From: Candidatus Calditenuaceae archaeon
Lineage (GTDB): Archaea > Thermoproteota > Nitrososphaeria_A > Caldarchaeales > Calditenuaceae
DNA: 39,281 nt
Direction: 5' to 3'
Assembly: GCA_025059595.1 (NCBI GenBank)
Contig: JANXDI010000019.1
Location: 1 to 39,281 of the forward strand
In this document: one piece after another, positions 23,229 to 32,429 of the stretch
Position numbering within the stretch: the stretch's first letter is position 1
How the letters are laid out: each line of letters starts with the position of its first letter
Program-made: the position numbers and the translations under genes
Notes under the pieces: model-generated
Told to the model about the DNA's origin: nothing
The model's input: the letters and a program-made list of their open reading frames with translations, nothing else
Database searches by the model: none

Positions 23229-25376
23229 ATGAGGATTGAGGAGGCTGGGCTTTCGCGCTGGCTTCTCGAGTCTCTTAAGCGGGAGGGCATCGAGACATTT
23301 TATCCCCCCCAAGCAGAGGCCCTCAGGAAAGGCCTCCTCCAGGGAAAGAACATCGTAGTCTCCTCACCAACGGCTTCGGGGAAGACGCTCATAGCAATCA
23401 TGGCAGCCCATAGGCACTTAGAGAGTGGCCGGAAAGTCCTATACCTGACGCCTCTCCGGGCCTTGACTTATGAGAAGATGGTCGAGTTTAAGAGGATAAT
23501 CGGTGAGAACGGCCTAGGCTTCAAAGTCGCCGCCGTCTCCGGAGACTATGACGACCCCGGCGAATGGATTGGAAGGAACGACGTTATAGTCTCGACATAT
23601 GAGAAGGCTGACAGTCTTGTCCGCCACCGCGCAAAATGGCTCTCAAGCATCGGCTTAGTCGTAGTGGATGAGGCCCATATGATTGGAGACCCGGATAGGG
23701 GGCCGACCCTTGAGATGACGATTGCCAAACTCCTCGAGACCCTTGAGTCGCCCCAGATTCTGTGCCTCAGCGCCACCGTGAGAAACATCATGGATTTCGC
23801 AGGGTGGCTTGAGGCTGTTCCTGTTCAGAGTGATTTTCGGCCGGTGCCACTGAGGGAGGGGGTGCTTCAGGGAGCGAGGGTGGTCTTCTCTGATGGCGAG
23901 ACGCGCGCATTGAAGTCTGGGGGCGAGCCCCTCAGCGCCCTTGTGTTGGACTCTCTTAGAGACGGGGGGCAAGTCCTAGTTTTCGCTCTGACAAGGCGAA
24001 AAGCTGAGGCCTACGCGGAGAGGCTCGCGCAAACAATCTCGGGCTCCAAAGTTTTAGACGAGTCGTGGAGGGCGCGGCTTGAGGATTATTCTCGAAAGAT
24101 TCTGGAGGAGTCGGAGTCGCCCTTCTCTGAGAGGCTTGCCTCACTTGTGAGCCGTGGAGCGGCTTTCCACCACGCAGGCCTCGGATACTTTCACAGGAGG
24201 CTAATTGAGGACGCCTTCCGAGAAGGCGCCATCCCTGTCCTCTGCGCAACACCCACGCTAGCCGCGGGCGTAAACCTCCCTGCCAGGATGGTGGTAATTC
24301 CTGAGCATAGGCGATTCGATTCCCGGAGTGGAATGAGGTCTTTAAGCGTGACTGAGTATAAGCAGTTCTGCGGAAGGGCAGGGAGGCCTCTCTACGACTC
24401 GATAGGATACGCCATACTTTTCGCCGCTAACAGGGTTGAAGCTGAGTATCTGATGGAGAAGTATATCCGAGGGGAGCCTGAGAGGGTTTTCTCCGTCCTC
24501 GGTAGCGAGAGGCATCTCCGTAGCCATATTCTATCTCTCATAGCCTCGGGTCTCGCCAGGTCTGAGCTCGCCCTCGGAAGAATAATCAGCAGGACATTCT
24601 ACGCCCACATCTTCGGTACGCAGGGGCTCTCGGAGAAGATAGACTCAATATTGGAGATGCTCCAGGCACATTCCCTGATTTCGCGAGACATCGGCTTAGA
24701 AGCCACTAGACTTGGAACGCGCGTCTCAGAGCTCTACATAGACCCCGTAACCTGCATCGACATTCTACACTACACCGCGGGAGTAGAGAGGCTCTCCACG
24801 CTTGCCGCACTCCAAGTAATCTGCCTCACGCCAGACTTATCCGAGACCACAGTCGCGAGAATAAGGTCCTCCACCCTCGAGAGGGTTCTTAACGAGATTG
24901 GTGAGGAGCTTCTTGTTGAGCCGCCTGACCCCGAGGAATATCCCGAGGATTACGAGTTCCATATAGATAGTCTCAAGAATGCTGTGGTGCTCTGGTCGTG
25001 GGTGAACGAGGTGCATGAGCGCGACATCTATGAGCGGTTCAACGTAGAGCCTGGAGACTTCGCCGCCATCAGGGAGAGGGCTGAGTGGATATCCTACGCA
25101 GCGTCGAGCATACTTGAAGTCGCGGGGCGTAAAAAGTTAGCTTCTGTCTACAGGGCGCTCACGGAGAGGCTTAAGCATGGGGTTCAGGAAGAGCTTCTCC
25201 AGCTGGTCTCACTTCCCGAGATAGGTCGCGTCAGGGGAAGAATGCTCTGGCGTAATGGCTTCAGAACAGTTGAGGACGTAAGAAGAGCTAGCTTAGACGA
25301 CCTCGCCAAAGTCCCGGGCATAGGGACCGCGATAGCGGCGAAAATCAAGAGGGCCGCCGAGGAGCTAAACCCTTAA
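23229..25376 (+). CDS. hel308: Hel308 DNA repair helicase
   Basis: A superfamily 2, Ski2-like 3'-5' helicase that acts on stalled or forked DNA. Its 715 residues start with a Q-motif region (FYPPQAEAL, 24-32), then Walker A SPTASGKT (46-53) and DEAH (147-150). LSATVRN is motif III, TLAAGVNLPAR motif V and QFCGRAGRP motif VI, followed by the winged helix, the ratchet domain and a C-terminal helix-hairpin-helix (LPEIGRVRGRMLW and VPGIGTAIAAKI). Third gene of GINS-MCM-Hel308. Its end overlaps the convergent CitG-like gene by 12 bases. Confidence 0.93.
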   Translation: MRIEEAGLSRWLLESLKREGIETFYPPQAEALRKGLLQGKNIVVSSPTASGKTLIAIMAAHRHLESGRKVLYLTPLRALTYEKMVEFKRIIGENGLGFKVAAVSGDYDDPGEWIGRNDVIVSTYEKADSLVRHRAKWLSSIGLVVVDEAHMIGDPDRGPTLEMTIAKLLETLESPQILCLSATVRNIMDFAGWLEAVPVQSDFRPVPLREGVLQGARVVFSDGETRALKSGGEPLSALVLDSLRDGGQVLVFALTRRKAEAYAERLAQTISGSKVLDESWRARLEDYSRKILEESESPFSERLASLVSRGAAFHHAGLGYFHRRLIEDAFREGAIPVLCATPTLAAGVNLPARMVVIPEHRRFDSRSGMRSLSVTEYKQFCGRAGRPLYDSIGYAILFAANRVEAEYLMEKYIRGEPERVFSVLGSERHLRSHILSLIASGLARSELALGRIISRTFYAHIFGTQGLSEKIDSILEMLQAHSLISRDIGLEATRLGTRVSELYIDPVTCIDILHYTAGVERLSTLAALQVICLTPDLSETTVARIRSSTLERVLNEIGEELLVEPPDPEEYPEDYEFHIDSLKNAVVLWSWVNEVHERDIYERFNVEPGDFAAIRERAEWISYAASSILEVAGRKKLASVYRALTERLKHGVQEELLQLVSLPEIGRVRGRMLWRNGFRTVEDVRRASLDDLAKVPGIGTAIAAKIKRAAEELNP

Positions 25377-26300
25377 GCCTGTGAGGAGCAAGACACCGAT
25401 AGATGCCCCCAAAATATCGGCAGAGGAGCCGGGCCTCGCATCAACTCTCCTGAGATAATCATCAAGCTCCAAAGCCGCCTTCAAGCCCTCTTTAGAAGCT
25501 GCTCCGCCGAGTCTGAGCACCTCCGCCGCCATAGACTGCACAATCCGAGCCACATGAAGGCCCCTCCTCCTCACTATGTGGGTGTCCGGCCTACTTGCCA
25601 TGACCGAGAGAAGTGCATTCACACAAGCAGTCTCGAGAAACTCGTCTTTATCCTCCTGAGTCTCCATAAGAGTTTTTAGAGCCCTCCCGAAGAGAAGCGG
25701 ATATCCATCGAGAAGCTCGTCAGCGACCATGTCTCTACCGCGGTAGGGCTCTAATGCCTCCAGAGGCCCAGCTCTGCGGCGTCTCAGAAAATCGTAAGTC
25801 TCGGAACTGTTTACGTCGAGGAATGGGACGCGGCCGAGGCCTCCCGGCCCGACGAGGCTTATCGCCCTGAAGATATTCACGGCGTCAAGCCACCCGAGCC
25901 CCCGGAGAGCCTTCACAGCGGCCCTCCTCAGAGCCTCAGGCTTCACAGCCTCTCCGACCAAACTCCCCGCCCCCGCCGCCAGCGGCATAGTCAAAAGGAC
26001 TGAGCCCAAATGAGTGTTTCCTCCACGCTGCACCCTCAAAGTAACTCCAACAGCCTCCAGAATCAGTTTACCGAGTCTGTTCCGCGTCCTGCCTCTCCGA
26101 CCGAGCCTCGAGGACTCAGCGAAAAAGGGGTGGAGTGAGACGGCGCTGGCCGAAAGTTTGAAGAGGTCAAGTTCTTTGAGCCGTTTTATGCGGTCGACGA
26201 GCCCGGGCTTGGGTTGGGAGATGGCCTCGAGGAGAAGTCCGGTTGTGAAGCAACGCGCAACCTCCAAATCACTCGCCGCGTGGTGCGCCTCTCCATTCAA
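25365..26300 (-). CDS. CitG-like (triphosphoribosyl-dephospho-CoA synthase family) protein
   Basis: A 311-residue all-helical protein with the CitG/MdcB family marks: SQPKPGLVDR near residues 28-37, the GGNTHLGSVLLTMPLAAGAG segment near 96-115, and an acidic SRPDTHIVRRRG segment near 233-244. In bacteria the family makes the prosthetic group of citrate or malonate lyase. Archaea without those lyases often keep a homolog, so the function here is uncertain and no lyase genes are in the window. It overlaps the upstream methyltransferase gene by 4 bases (translational coupling), which hints at a shared process. Confidence 0.75.
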   Translation of the reverse strand: MNGEAHHAASDLEVARCFTTGLLLEAISQPKPGLVDRIKRLKELDLFKLSASAVSLHPFFAESSRLGRRGRTRNRLGKLILEAVGVTLRVQRGGNTHLGSVLLTMPLAAGAGSLVGEAVKPEALRRAAVKALRGLGWLDAVNIFRAISLVGPGGLGRVPFLDVNSSETYDFLRRRRAGPLEALEPYRGRDMVADELLDGYPLLFGRALKTLMETQEDKDEFLETACVNALLSVMASRPDTHIVRRRGLHVARIVQSMAAEVLRLGGAASKEGLKAALELDDYLRRVDARPGSSADILGASIGVLLLTGLRV

Positions 26301-27232
26301 GGGGACCCACCCAACTTCTCCCCTACAACCACGCCCAATCTTTTATCCACACTAACCTTGAAGCCAAGTCTTCTGAGCCTCTCGGCGACACCCCTGTAGA
26401 GCCTTATCCCCCTAAACCTCTCACCCGGCCTCCCAACGTAATGGACTAACGTGCCTCCACGCCTCAAGACTCTGAAGACTTCACCATAAAACTCCCTCGA
26501 GTAAAGTTCACCGGCAAGGGCTAGCCTAGGCGGGTCGTGAATAGCCACCTCAAAAAAGTTGCTAGGCAGCTCAAAAATCAAGCTCGATGCATCATCGTTG
26601 ATCACCACCACCTTCTCCGACTCAAGCACCCAAGACCATGGATTAAGCTCCGCGAGCTTCAAAACGTTAACATCTTTCTCGACTGTGAGGATGAACGAGG
26701 CGCCCAGCTCCAAAGCCGATGAAGCAGTGTAGCCAAGACCCGTGCATATGTCTAAGACCACGGAATCCTTCAACTTTCTAGACGCCTTCATAACTTTGAG
26801 GCGTGCGTCTTCCTCGGGATGTATCCCCTTAACGCGGTGCATGTGTATTCCGTCTATCTCAAGGGTGGGGGCGTGCCCCGGCCCGCTTTTGACCAGCTTG
26901 TAGAAGTGGTCTGCCCTAACCTCCAATTTCTCGAGGGCGCCTGAGACTAAAGCGTAGACGGACCTGTCGTCATCAAGAATCTCCCTCAAGGCATCGAGGG
27001 GGACTGCAGCGCCTCTAACCTCGACGCCCGATTTAGAGAGAGCCACTGTCTCGCGACTCCTCCAGAGGTCTAAACTCACCTCAACCTCTCCGAGACCACT
27101 TTCGGCGGCTGAAAGTATCTCGAGAGCCACCTCCTTGGTGAATAGAGGATAGGGCCGCCTCCTGAATGAATATACTTCAAGTTTGCCTAAGTCCAGCCCA
27201 ACGGGTCTCTCCAAGCTCCAATACCTACTCAA
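26297..27232 (-). CDS. SAM-dependent methyltransferase (COG2521-type archaeal family)
   Basis: A 311-residue protein with an N-terminal archaeal-specific region (1-120) and a Rossmann methyltransferase domain. The SAM loop VLDICTGLGYTA is at 159-170, the acidic end of strand two is TVEKDVN near 183-189, and IHDPPRLALAG near 230 takes the catalytic-loop position. The final strands hold RGGTLVHYVGRPG. The N-terminal region suggests a specific nucleic acid or protein target, but which is unknown. It is first in an operon with the CitG-like gene and divergent from the HTH/ferritin-like gene, with only 55 AT-rich bases between them. Confidence 0.75.
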   Translation of the reverse strand: MSRYWSLERPVGLDLGKLEVYSFRRRPYPLFTKEVALEILSAAESGLGEVEVSLDLWRSRETVALSKSGVEVRGAAVPLDALREILDDDRSVYALVSGALEKLEVRADHFYKLVKSGPGHAPTLEIDGIHMHRVKGIHPEEDARLKVMKASRKLKDSVVLDICTGLGYTASSALELGASFILTVEKDVNVLKLAELNPWSWVLESEKVVVINDDASSLIFELPSNFFEVAIHDPPRLALAGELYSREFYGEVFRVLRRGGTLVHYVGRPGERFRGIRLYRGVAERLRRLGFKVSVDKRLGVVVGEKLGGSP

Positions 27233-27287
27233 CCCATTTTACATCGTTAAAATATTTTAGCCGGCCGGATAGACCCCAAAAAGAAAC

Positions 27288-28022
27288 ATGTCGAAAAGGA
27301 TAGAGCAGATTGTCCCATCTATCAGGGCGGCCCTAGCCGATATCTTGGTCAAAAAATATGGATTGCGGAAGAGCAAAGTTGCGAAAGTTTTAGGGGTGAG
27401 CCCGGCGGCCATAACGCATTATGTCTCCGGGGCTCGTGGCCAGAGATTTTACGGCGTGGATAAGGAGACTGAGGAGAAGATAGAGGAGCTCGCCGGCCGC
27501 ATAGCTAGAAAGATATCCCTAGGGATGCTGGACTCTGCCTCGGCCGAGTTAAACTTGCTCCTCAACCAGCTCATGCTCTCCCGAGCAGCTCAGGGACAGC
27601 GGGTCGAGTCAAGGGTCCATAAGTCGGTGATTGAGGCGCTTTTGGACAGGGTTACCCTTGAGGAGGAGGCGGCGAAGAGGGCATTGGAGCTCTCTTCGAG
27701 CGCCTCTTCGCAGCTCGCTAAGATGGTCCTGAAGCAGATGGCCGTGGACAGCATGAGGCACGCCGACATTTTATCCACCCTAATTCACATCCTCGAAAAC
27801 AATGAAGAAGTGACCTTAACGAGGGAAGACTTATCTCTCATAGCCGAGATGTCCAGGTTCGAGGAGAGGGCGGAGGGGGAGAAGCTGTCCGAGATGCTCC
27901 TCGGCGGGTCGAGCCAAGTAATGAAAGCTCTCCTAACATCGATTGACATGGACGAGCAGAAGCATGAGATGCTCCTGAAAATTATTCTTAACCCTCACGA
28001 AGGAGACGGGAAGATAAATTAA
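27288..28022 (+). CDS. HTH protein fused to a ferritin-like four-helix domain
   Basis: A 244-residue protein in two parts. Residues about 20-48 form a helix-turn-helix (RKSKVAKVLGVSPAAITHYV), followed by basic residues. Residues about 115-235 form four helices with the spacing of a diiron ferritin-like domain: EEEAAKRA, DSMRHADI, EERAEGE and MDEQKHEML, giving two E/D-xxH type ligand sets. Such a fusion could be an iron- or oxygen-sensing transcription regulator, or a ferritin-like protein that binds DNA. A TTAAAATATTTTAG box near 27248-27260 lies about 34 bases upstream and is palindromic, a possible self-regulatory site shared with the divergent methyltransferase. Confidence 0.7.
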   Translation: MSKRIEQIVPSIRAALADILVKKYGLRKSKVAKVLGVSPAAITHYVSGARGQRFYGVDKETEEKIEELAGRIARKISLGMLDSASAELNLLLNQLMLSRAAQGQRVESRVHKSVIEALLDRVTLEEEAAKRALELSSSASSQLAKMVLKQMAVDSMRHADILSTLIHILENNEEVTLTREDLSLIAEMSRFEERAEGEKLSEMLLGGSSQVMKALLTSIDMDEQKHEMLLKIILNPHEGDGKIN

Positions 28023-28039
28023 GCGAAGCCGGGCTGCTT

Positions 28040-28561
28040 TTGTGTGGTTTGGATAGGCTATGGTCTCCTTGGCGCATGGAGTATATTCAGAGGGCCGAAA
28101 AAACTAGCGGCTGCATCTTCTGCGAAAAGCCTAGAGAGAGGAGAGACAAGGCGAACCTGATACTGGCGAGGGGGAGGCTCAGCTTCGTCATGCTTAATGC
28201 ATATCCCTACAACTCTGGACACCTCATGATAGCCCCCTATCGCCATGTAGGTCAGCCCACACTTCTCAGAGACACAGAGTTCGTCGAGATTTTCCGACTA
28301 CTCAGAACATTCATAAGCGTCTTGGACAGAACATATGCGCCCTCAGGATACAACATAGGCATGAACGTTGGGAGGGCCTCGGGCGCCGGAATTCCTGGGC
28401 ACATTCATCTACATGTGGTCCCACGCTGGGCAGGAGATACAAACTTCATGCCAGTGATATCCAGCACCAAAGTCCTTCCCGAGCTGCTCGAGCAGAGTTA
28501 CGAGAAGATATACGCGGCCCTCGACGAATCAATCAAGTCAAGACTAATCAACGAGACATAG
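28040..28561 (+). CDS. HIT family nucleotide hydrolase/transferase
   Basis: A 173-residue HIT-domain protein that probably acts on Ap4A-like or AMP-linked nucleotides. A small zinc-binding-like start CIFCEKP (25-31) precedes the core; NAYPYNSGHLMIAPYRHV is at 53-70 and the catalytic triad H121-x-H123-x-H125 at 121-125 (HIHLHVVPRW). The organisation is that of archaeal HIT proteins beginning RLWSPWRMEYI, so the TTG at 28049 may be the true start rather than the TTG at 28040. It lies 17 bases after the HTH/ferritin-like gene. Confidence 0.88.
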   Translation: MCGLDRLWSPWRMEYIQRAEKTSGCIFCEKPRERRDKANLILARGRLSFVMLNAYPYNSGHLMIAPYRHVGQPTLLRDTEFVEIFRLLRTFISVLDRTYAPSGYNIGMNVGRASGAGIPGHIHLHVVPRWAGDTNFMPVISSTKVLPELLEQSYEKIYAALDESIKSRLINET

Positions 28562-28565
28562 CCCT

Positions 28566-29624
28566 TCAGACGCTTTCGCCACAGGAAATAGCCGCGTCCA
28601 TGTGCCCCTCTTCTCGAGAGTTTGTTAGACCACTTAGGCGCTTTCTCGCCTCTCTGTAATACGGTGATGCTGGGTTAGCGAGTAAGACCACTTTACTTGC
28701 TTCGTCTTCCGCCGCATAAACGTAGCCCGTGAAATGTTTGAGCTCCGATGCGAAGCTCTTGATGTCTTCCAGTGTGGGCATATGGTCGCGTGTGAGCCGC
28801 TTCTGAGACTCTCCGACGTGAACATACCCCTTACATTCAACGAAGTCCGGTGTGGCCAGCCTGATTGCCTCAGCATATTTCTCAGGGGCTTTAAGGTTGA
28901 GATATTTGACGAGCGTCAGCCTGATCACCTTTCTACATTTGAACTTCGGCATTATGCTAAGGCTCCGCCAGACCCTCTCCCAGCTGTCAGGAATTAGAGG
29001 CTTATTTACCCTGAGGTGGGTCTCCTTGTCCGGACCGTAGAAGCTTATGTATAGGTTCGTCGGCTCAGCGTCCCTCTCCAGCAGCTCTTCGAGCCTCTCG
29101 GGCATAGTTCCGTTAGTGACTAAGAAGGTTGTCATGCCTCGGCTCCGCGCAAGCCTGATGAGTTCAGGCAAATATGGATAGAGTGTTGGCTCACCGTCTA
29201 AGCTTATTGCGATGTTTGTAGGAAGCATGGCCTCGAAGAATTTCCTCCTCTCAACCCTTGAGTTACCCTTGAAGCCGGAGAGCAACCGCCTCTGCTCCTC
29301 AATTAAAGCCTCCAGAAGCGTCTCGGGCCTCTCCCAGTCTCCGCCAAAGGGCTGGCCTCGGTTTATTGTGTGGAACCTCCAGCAAAATACGCAGGCCATG
29401 TTGCAGTACTGTAGGCTGGGTGTCATTTGGAGGCATCTGTGGCTCTCAACACCGTACCACGACTTGTAACAGTGCTTTCCACCCCTCAGGGCGGACTTGG
29501 TCCAGTGGCAAATCTTCACGGCACTATGCTTGCCCACCAGCCTGTATCCGCTCCGAATAAATTTCTCTGCCCCCCTGACTTCGAGCCTAAACTTTCTCCG
29601 CGGCTCAGCCACAGCCTCCGTCAT
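28566..29624 (-). CDS. taw1: tRNA 4-demethylwyosine synthase (Taw1/TYW1)
   Basis: A radical SAM enzyme that builds the tricyclic wyosine ring at G37 of tRNA-Phe from N1-methylguanosine and pyruvate. It has 352 residues. The radical SAM motif C74-x3-C78-x2-C81 (CNMACVFC) is followed by WRFHTINRG. A second cluster site is formed by C39, C52 and C64, with the 13 and 12 residue spacing seen in archaeal Taw1. DGEPTLYPYLPELI holds a further SAM-binding segment. It is convergent with the HIT gene, 4 bases apart. Wyosine bases mark archaea and eukaryotes. Confidence 0.93.
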   Translation of the reverse strand: MTEAVAEPRRKFRLEVRGAEKFIRSGYRLVGKHSAVKICHWTKSALRGGKHCYKSWYGVESHRCLQMTPSLQYCNMACVFCWRFHTINRGQPFGGDWERPETLLEALIEEQRRLLSGFKGNSRVERRKFFEAMLPTNIAISLDGEPTLYPYLPELIRLARSRGMTTFLVTNGTMPERLEELLERDAEPTNLYISFYGPDKETHLRVNKPLIPDSWERVWRSLSIMPKFKCRKVIRLTLVKYLNLKAPEKYAEAIRLATPDFVECKGYVHVGESQKRLTRDHMPTLEDIKSFASELKHFTGYVYAAEDEASKVVLLANPASPYYREARKRLSGLTNSREEGHMDAAISCGESV

Positions 29625-29736
29625 CTTCTAAAAGCTCTTTGTCTGCTGGCTGGATTTAAGCTTGGAGGAATGGGCCAAAAACCGTCAATCAGGTTTAAAA
29701 TGAGGGCGTCTAGTCTGACAGGAGTAACCGGGGGGC

Positions 29737-31131
29737 ATGCGTCTCGTCTTCAAATTTGGGGGGACCTCGCTCGGGGATGGTGAGCGAATAAAACGCTGTA
29801 GCTCCTTAGTCAAGTCATATTATGAGCAAGGGAATGGCATCGTCGTCGTGTGTTCGGCGATGGGAGATACGACAGATATTCTCATCGCTATGATGAACGC
29901 TGCGGTTAAGGGGGATAGGGGGGCCGTGGAGGGTTATCTTAGGGCGCTTAGGGATGCTCACCTTGCCGCCGCTTTAGAGGTGGTGTCGGACGGAGAGCTC
30001 AGAACAGAGACTGTCCAGCTCTTGAATGAGAGGTTGAACGACCTAACACACATACTCTCCAGCATCTACTTTCTCCGCGAAGTCACACAGAGAAGTAAGG
30101 ACCTCGTATTGTCCTTTGGCGAGAGGCTCTCAACTTGGATATTCACCTCAACCCTACGCGGGCTAGGCATACCTGCAAAATACTTTGAGGGCGGAGACGC
30201 CGGCATAATAACTGACAGCGACTTCGGATACGCCACACCGATTCTCGACGAGACCATCGAAAACATAGGTAAGACGTTGTTACCCCATCTAAGTGAGGGA
30301 GTTGTCCCCGTAGTTACGGGATTCATAGGGCGGACGCGCGATGGAGCCATAACGACCCTCGGGCGTGGTGGCTCGGACTTGACAGCCACTCTTTTGGGAA
30401 GTGGAATCGGGGCTGACGAGGTTGTCCTCTGGAGCGATGTGGATGGTCTGCTTACCACGGACCCGAGGATAGTGAAGACAGCTAAGACAATCCCACAACT
30501 CTCCTATGAAGAGGCTCTAGAGATGGCGGTTTTCGGGGCGAAGGGCCTCCACCCACGGGCCATAGAGACAGCCCAGAAGTTCGGGATCAAGGTCCGCATA
30601 AAGAACACTTTCAATCCAAGTGCCCCTGGCACGCTTATCACAACTCATGGAGTGAGCACGGGCTCCGTCGTCAAGAGTGTGTTACTTGTGAGGGATGTCG
30701 CCATGATAACCGTCAAAGGCTCCTCAGTCATCGGGAGGCCCGGAAGCGCCGCTAAGGTGTTGCAGAGCCTTTCCGATGCGGGCATAAATGTGATGATGAT
30801 TTCCCAGAGCGTCTCGGAGTCCAGCGTCTCCCTAATAGTTAGGCGTGACTGCGCCGACAGGGCCCTTGAAGCGATAAAAGGGTCAAGCCCCGCGGGGGCT
30901 ATCAGAGGAATTGAATGTGAGAGGGATGTCGTCGTATTGGCGGTTGTCGGTGAGGGTATGAAGGGGACCCCGGGCGTAGCTAGCAGGGTCTTCGGCGCCG
31001 TGGCAAAGAGGGGGGTTAACGTGCGAATGATAGCTCAGGGAAGCTCAGAGCTAAACATATCATTCGTGGTCAAGGAGGCTGATGGTTTTGAAGCCGTGCG
31101 GGCCATTCACGAGGACTATGGCCTAAGCTGA
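29737..31131 (+). CDS. lysC: Aspartate kinase
   Basis: It phosphorylates aspartate at the start of the threonine, methionine and lysine pathways. The 464-residue protein begins with the kinase motif KFGGTSLGD (6-14). Further motifs are ERLSTWIFTS near 128, FIGRTRDGAITTLGRGGSDLTA near 200 and VLWSDVDGLLTTDPRIV near 230. Two ACT regulatory domains follow, near 320-385 (VAMITVKGSSVIGRPG) and 395-464 (VVLAVVGEGMKGTPGVA), so feedback by an amino acid is likely. An AT-rich TTTAAAAT element lies near 29693-29700. Symbol is the generic one; no thr or lys genes are adjacent. Confidence 0.93.
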   Translation: MRLVFKFGGTSLGDGERIKRCSSLVKSYYEQGNGIVVVCSAMGDTTDILIAMMNAAVKGDRGAVEGYLRALRDAHLAAALEVVSDGELRTETVQLLNERLNDLTHILSSIYFLREVTQRSKDLVLSFGERLSTWIFTSTLRGLGIPAKYFEGGDAGIITDSDFGYATPILDETIENIGKTLLPHLSEGVVPVVTGFIGRTRDGAITTLGRGGSDLTATLLGSGIGADEVVLWSDVDGLLTTDPRIVKTAKTIPQLSYEEALEMAVFGAKGLHPRAIETAQKFGIKVRIKNTFNPSAPGTLITTHGVSTGSVVKSVLLVRDVAMITVKGSSVIGRPGSAAKVLQSLSDAGINVMMISQSVSESSVSLIVRRDCADRALEAIKGSSPAGAIRGIECERDVVVLAVVGEGMKGTPGVASRVFGAVAKRGVNVRMIAQGSSELNISFVVKEADGFEAVRAIHEDYGLS

Positions 31132-31148
31132 AACAGTCCTCCACCAAA

Positions 31149-32384
31149 CTATGAGGACTCAATAGTCGCAAGGCCTCTAGCTATCAGGTAAGCCGCCGCA
31201 AAGACCGGAAGCTCCAAAGAGCGCGGCTCAAGAATCTCGTCGAACTCTTCGCCACCTAGTCTGAAGCCGGGCGAATATGCGACCCTTACCCTCACTCTGC
31301 TGTCTCGAGGCAGGACCACACACTCTGTTAGAGGGTCGAAGTCTTCAATCGACTCTAGCGGGACTTTCTTAGCGAGTAGCCCAGTCTTGCCGTTAAGGGT
31401 GCCTGACATCCTCAAGAGCCTGTGAATGTCTGTCGTAACTACTGGGTCAATTTTGAGGGCCTCCTGTCCTATGGCCATCTCCACCAGAATTGCCCAGAAG
31501 CCGTAGGGTGCGATTGTCCAGTCAGGCTCCTCAGACCAGGCAGCCCGCACCTCGTCGAGGATATTCATGTATTTTGATAGCTCCTTAGCGGCATCTGACT
31601 TCTGAAGGATGGAGTAGATGCGACGAACAATCCTCCCCCGCCAGCCGGCCTCTGTGAGAACTGGCCTCGGGAGGAGCTCGAGCCTTGGCCTTCCTCTCCC
31701 CGTCCTTCTCCCCGGCAGCCCTAACAGCGCGGGGCTAAGCCCCACACACATCAAATAGCCAACCAAGTCTTTACGAGCCAACGAATCGAGGGCCAAGTAA
31801 TCCTCCGAGTAGGCCACCACGTGATAACCCCTGTTCCCCGAGAAACCCACCATCAGACTCTCCTCCTCCACCCCGAGCTCCTCAACCAAAATCTCGACAA
31901 GCCGCCGCGTCTCAGAGCGAGCCGCGCTCAAACACTTGTCGCAAACCCAGTCAACCTCCTTAGCGGCAGAGCCGCACCTCGGACAGGTTTTAGCATCGGC
32001 GTCGAGCAGTCCATGGACGGTGCATATCCGGTATGTGTGCTGTGAAACGCAGGGCAGGTTCAGGTGGTCGGCGTCGATGTCGAAGATTAGGTCGGCGGCA
32101 AGCCAACCCTTCTCCTCCATGGGGGCGGAGGGGTATTGATAGTAGGCTGCTGAGCGATACACATGTAAGGGAACTACCCTGGCAATCTCTGCTCGGACCT
32201 CCTCAGCAGACTTGAACGAGAGATGCCTCACCATCTCCCACCTATCGAGAGACCAGTATCCAAACTCCCTTGCCTCTGGCTGAGGAGGAGGTGAGACCAT
32301 GTGGGCGTTGTCTTGGTAGAAGTTACGGAAGACTTTCTTTAGGAAGGCCGCAGACTTGTCTGCTTGAGCGGACAAACTTCTCAC
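31149..32384 (-). CDS. priS: DNA primase small (catalytic) subunit
   Basis: The archaeo-eukaryotic primase subunit that makes primers for replication. It has 411 residues. The catalytic DxD is D102/D104 in LIFDIDADHL, and SGNRGYHV (182-189) is the conserved nucleotide-binding motif. Zinc-knuckle cysteines C121, C134, C137, C148 and C151 lie between, as in archaeal PriS. The third metal ligand is expected near residue 280-320. The start is probably ATG near 32384, though the first 10 residues are not conserved. It is convergent with aspartate kinase. Confidence 0.92.
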   Translation of the reverse strand: MRSLSAQADKSAAFLKKVFRNFYQDNAHMVSPPPQPEAREFGYWSLDRWEMVRHLSFKSAEEVRAEIARVVPLHVYRSAAYYQYPSAPMEEKGWLAADLIFDIDADHLNLPCVSQHTYRICTVHGLLDADAKTCPRCGSAAKEVDWVCDKCLSAARSETRRLVEILVEELGVEEESLMVGFSGNRGYHVVAYSEDYLALDSLARKDLVGYLMCVGLSPALLGLPGRRTGRGRPRLELLPRPVLTEAGWRGRIVRRIYSILQKSDAAKELSKYMNILDEVRAAWSEEPDWTIAPYGFWAILVEMAIGQEALKIDPVVTTDIHRLLRMSGTLNGKTGLLAKKVPLESIEDFDPLTECVVLPRDSRVRVRVAYSPGFRLGGEEFDEILEPRSLELPVFAAAYLIARGLATIESS

Positions 32385-32429
32385 GACAACTAAGTAAAGG
32401 CGGAATAAAAATAAGGCCCGAGAAGCCGG

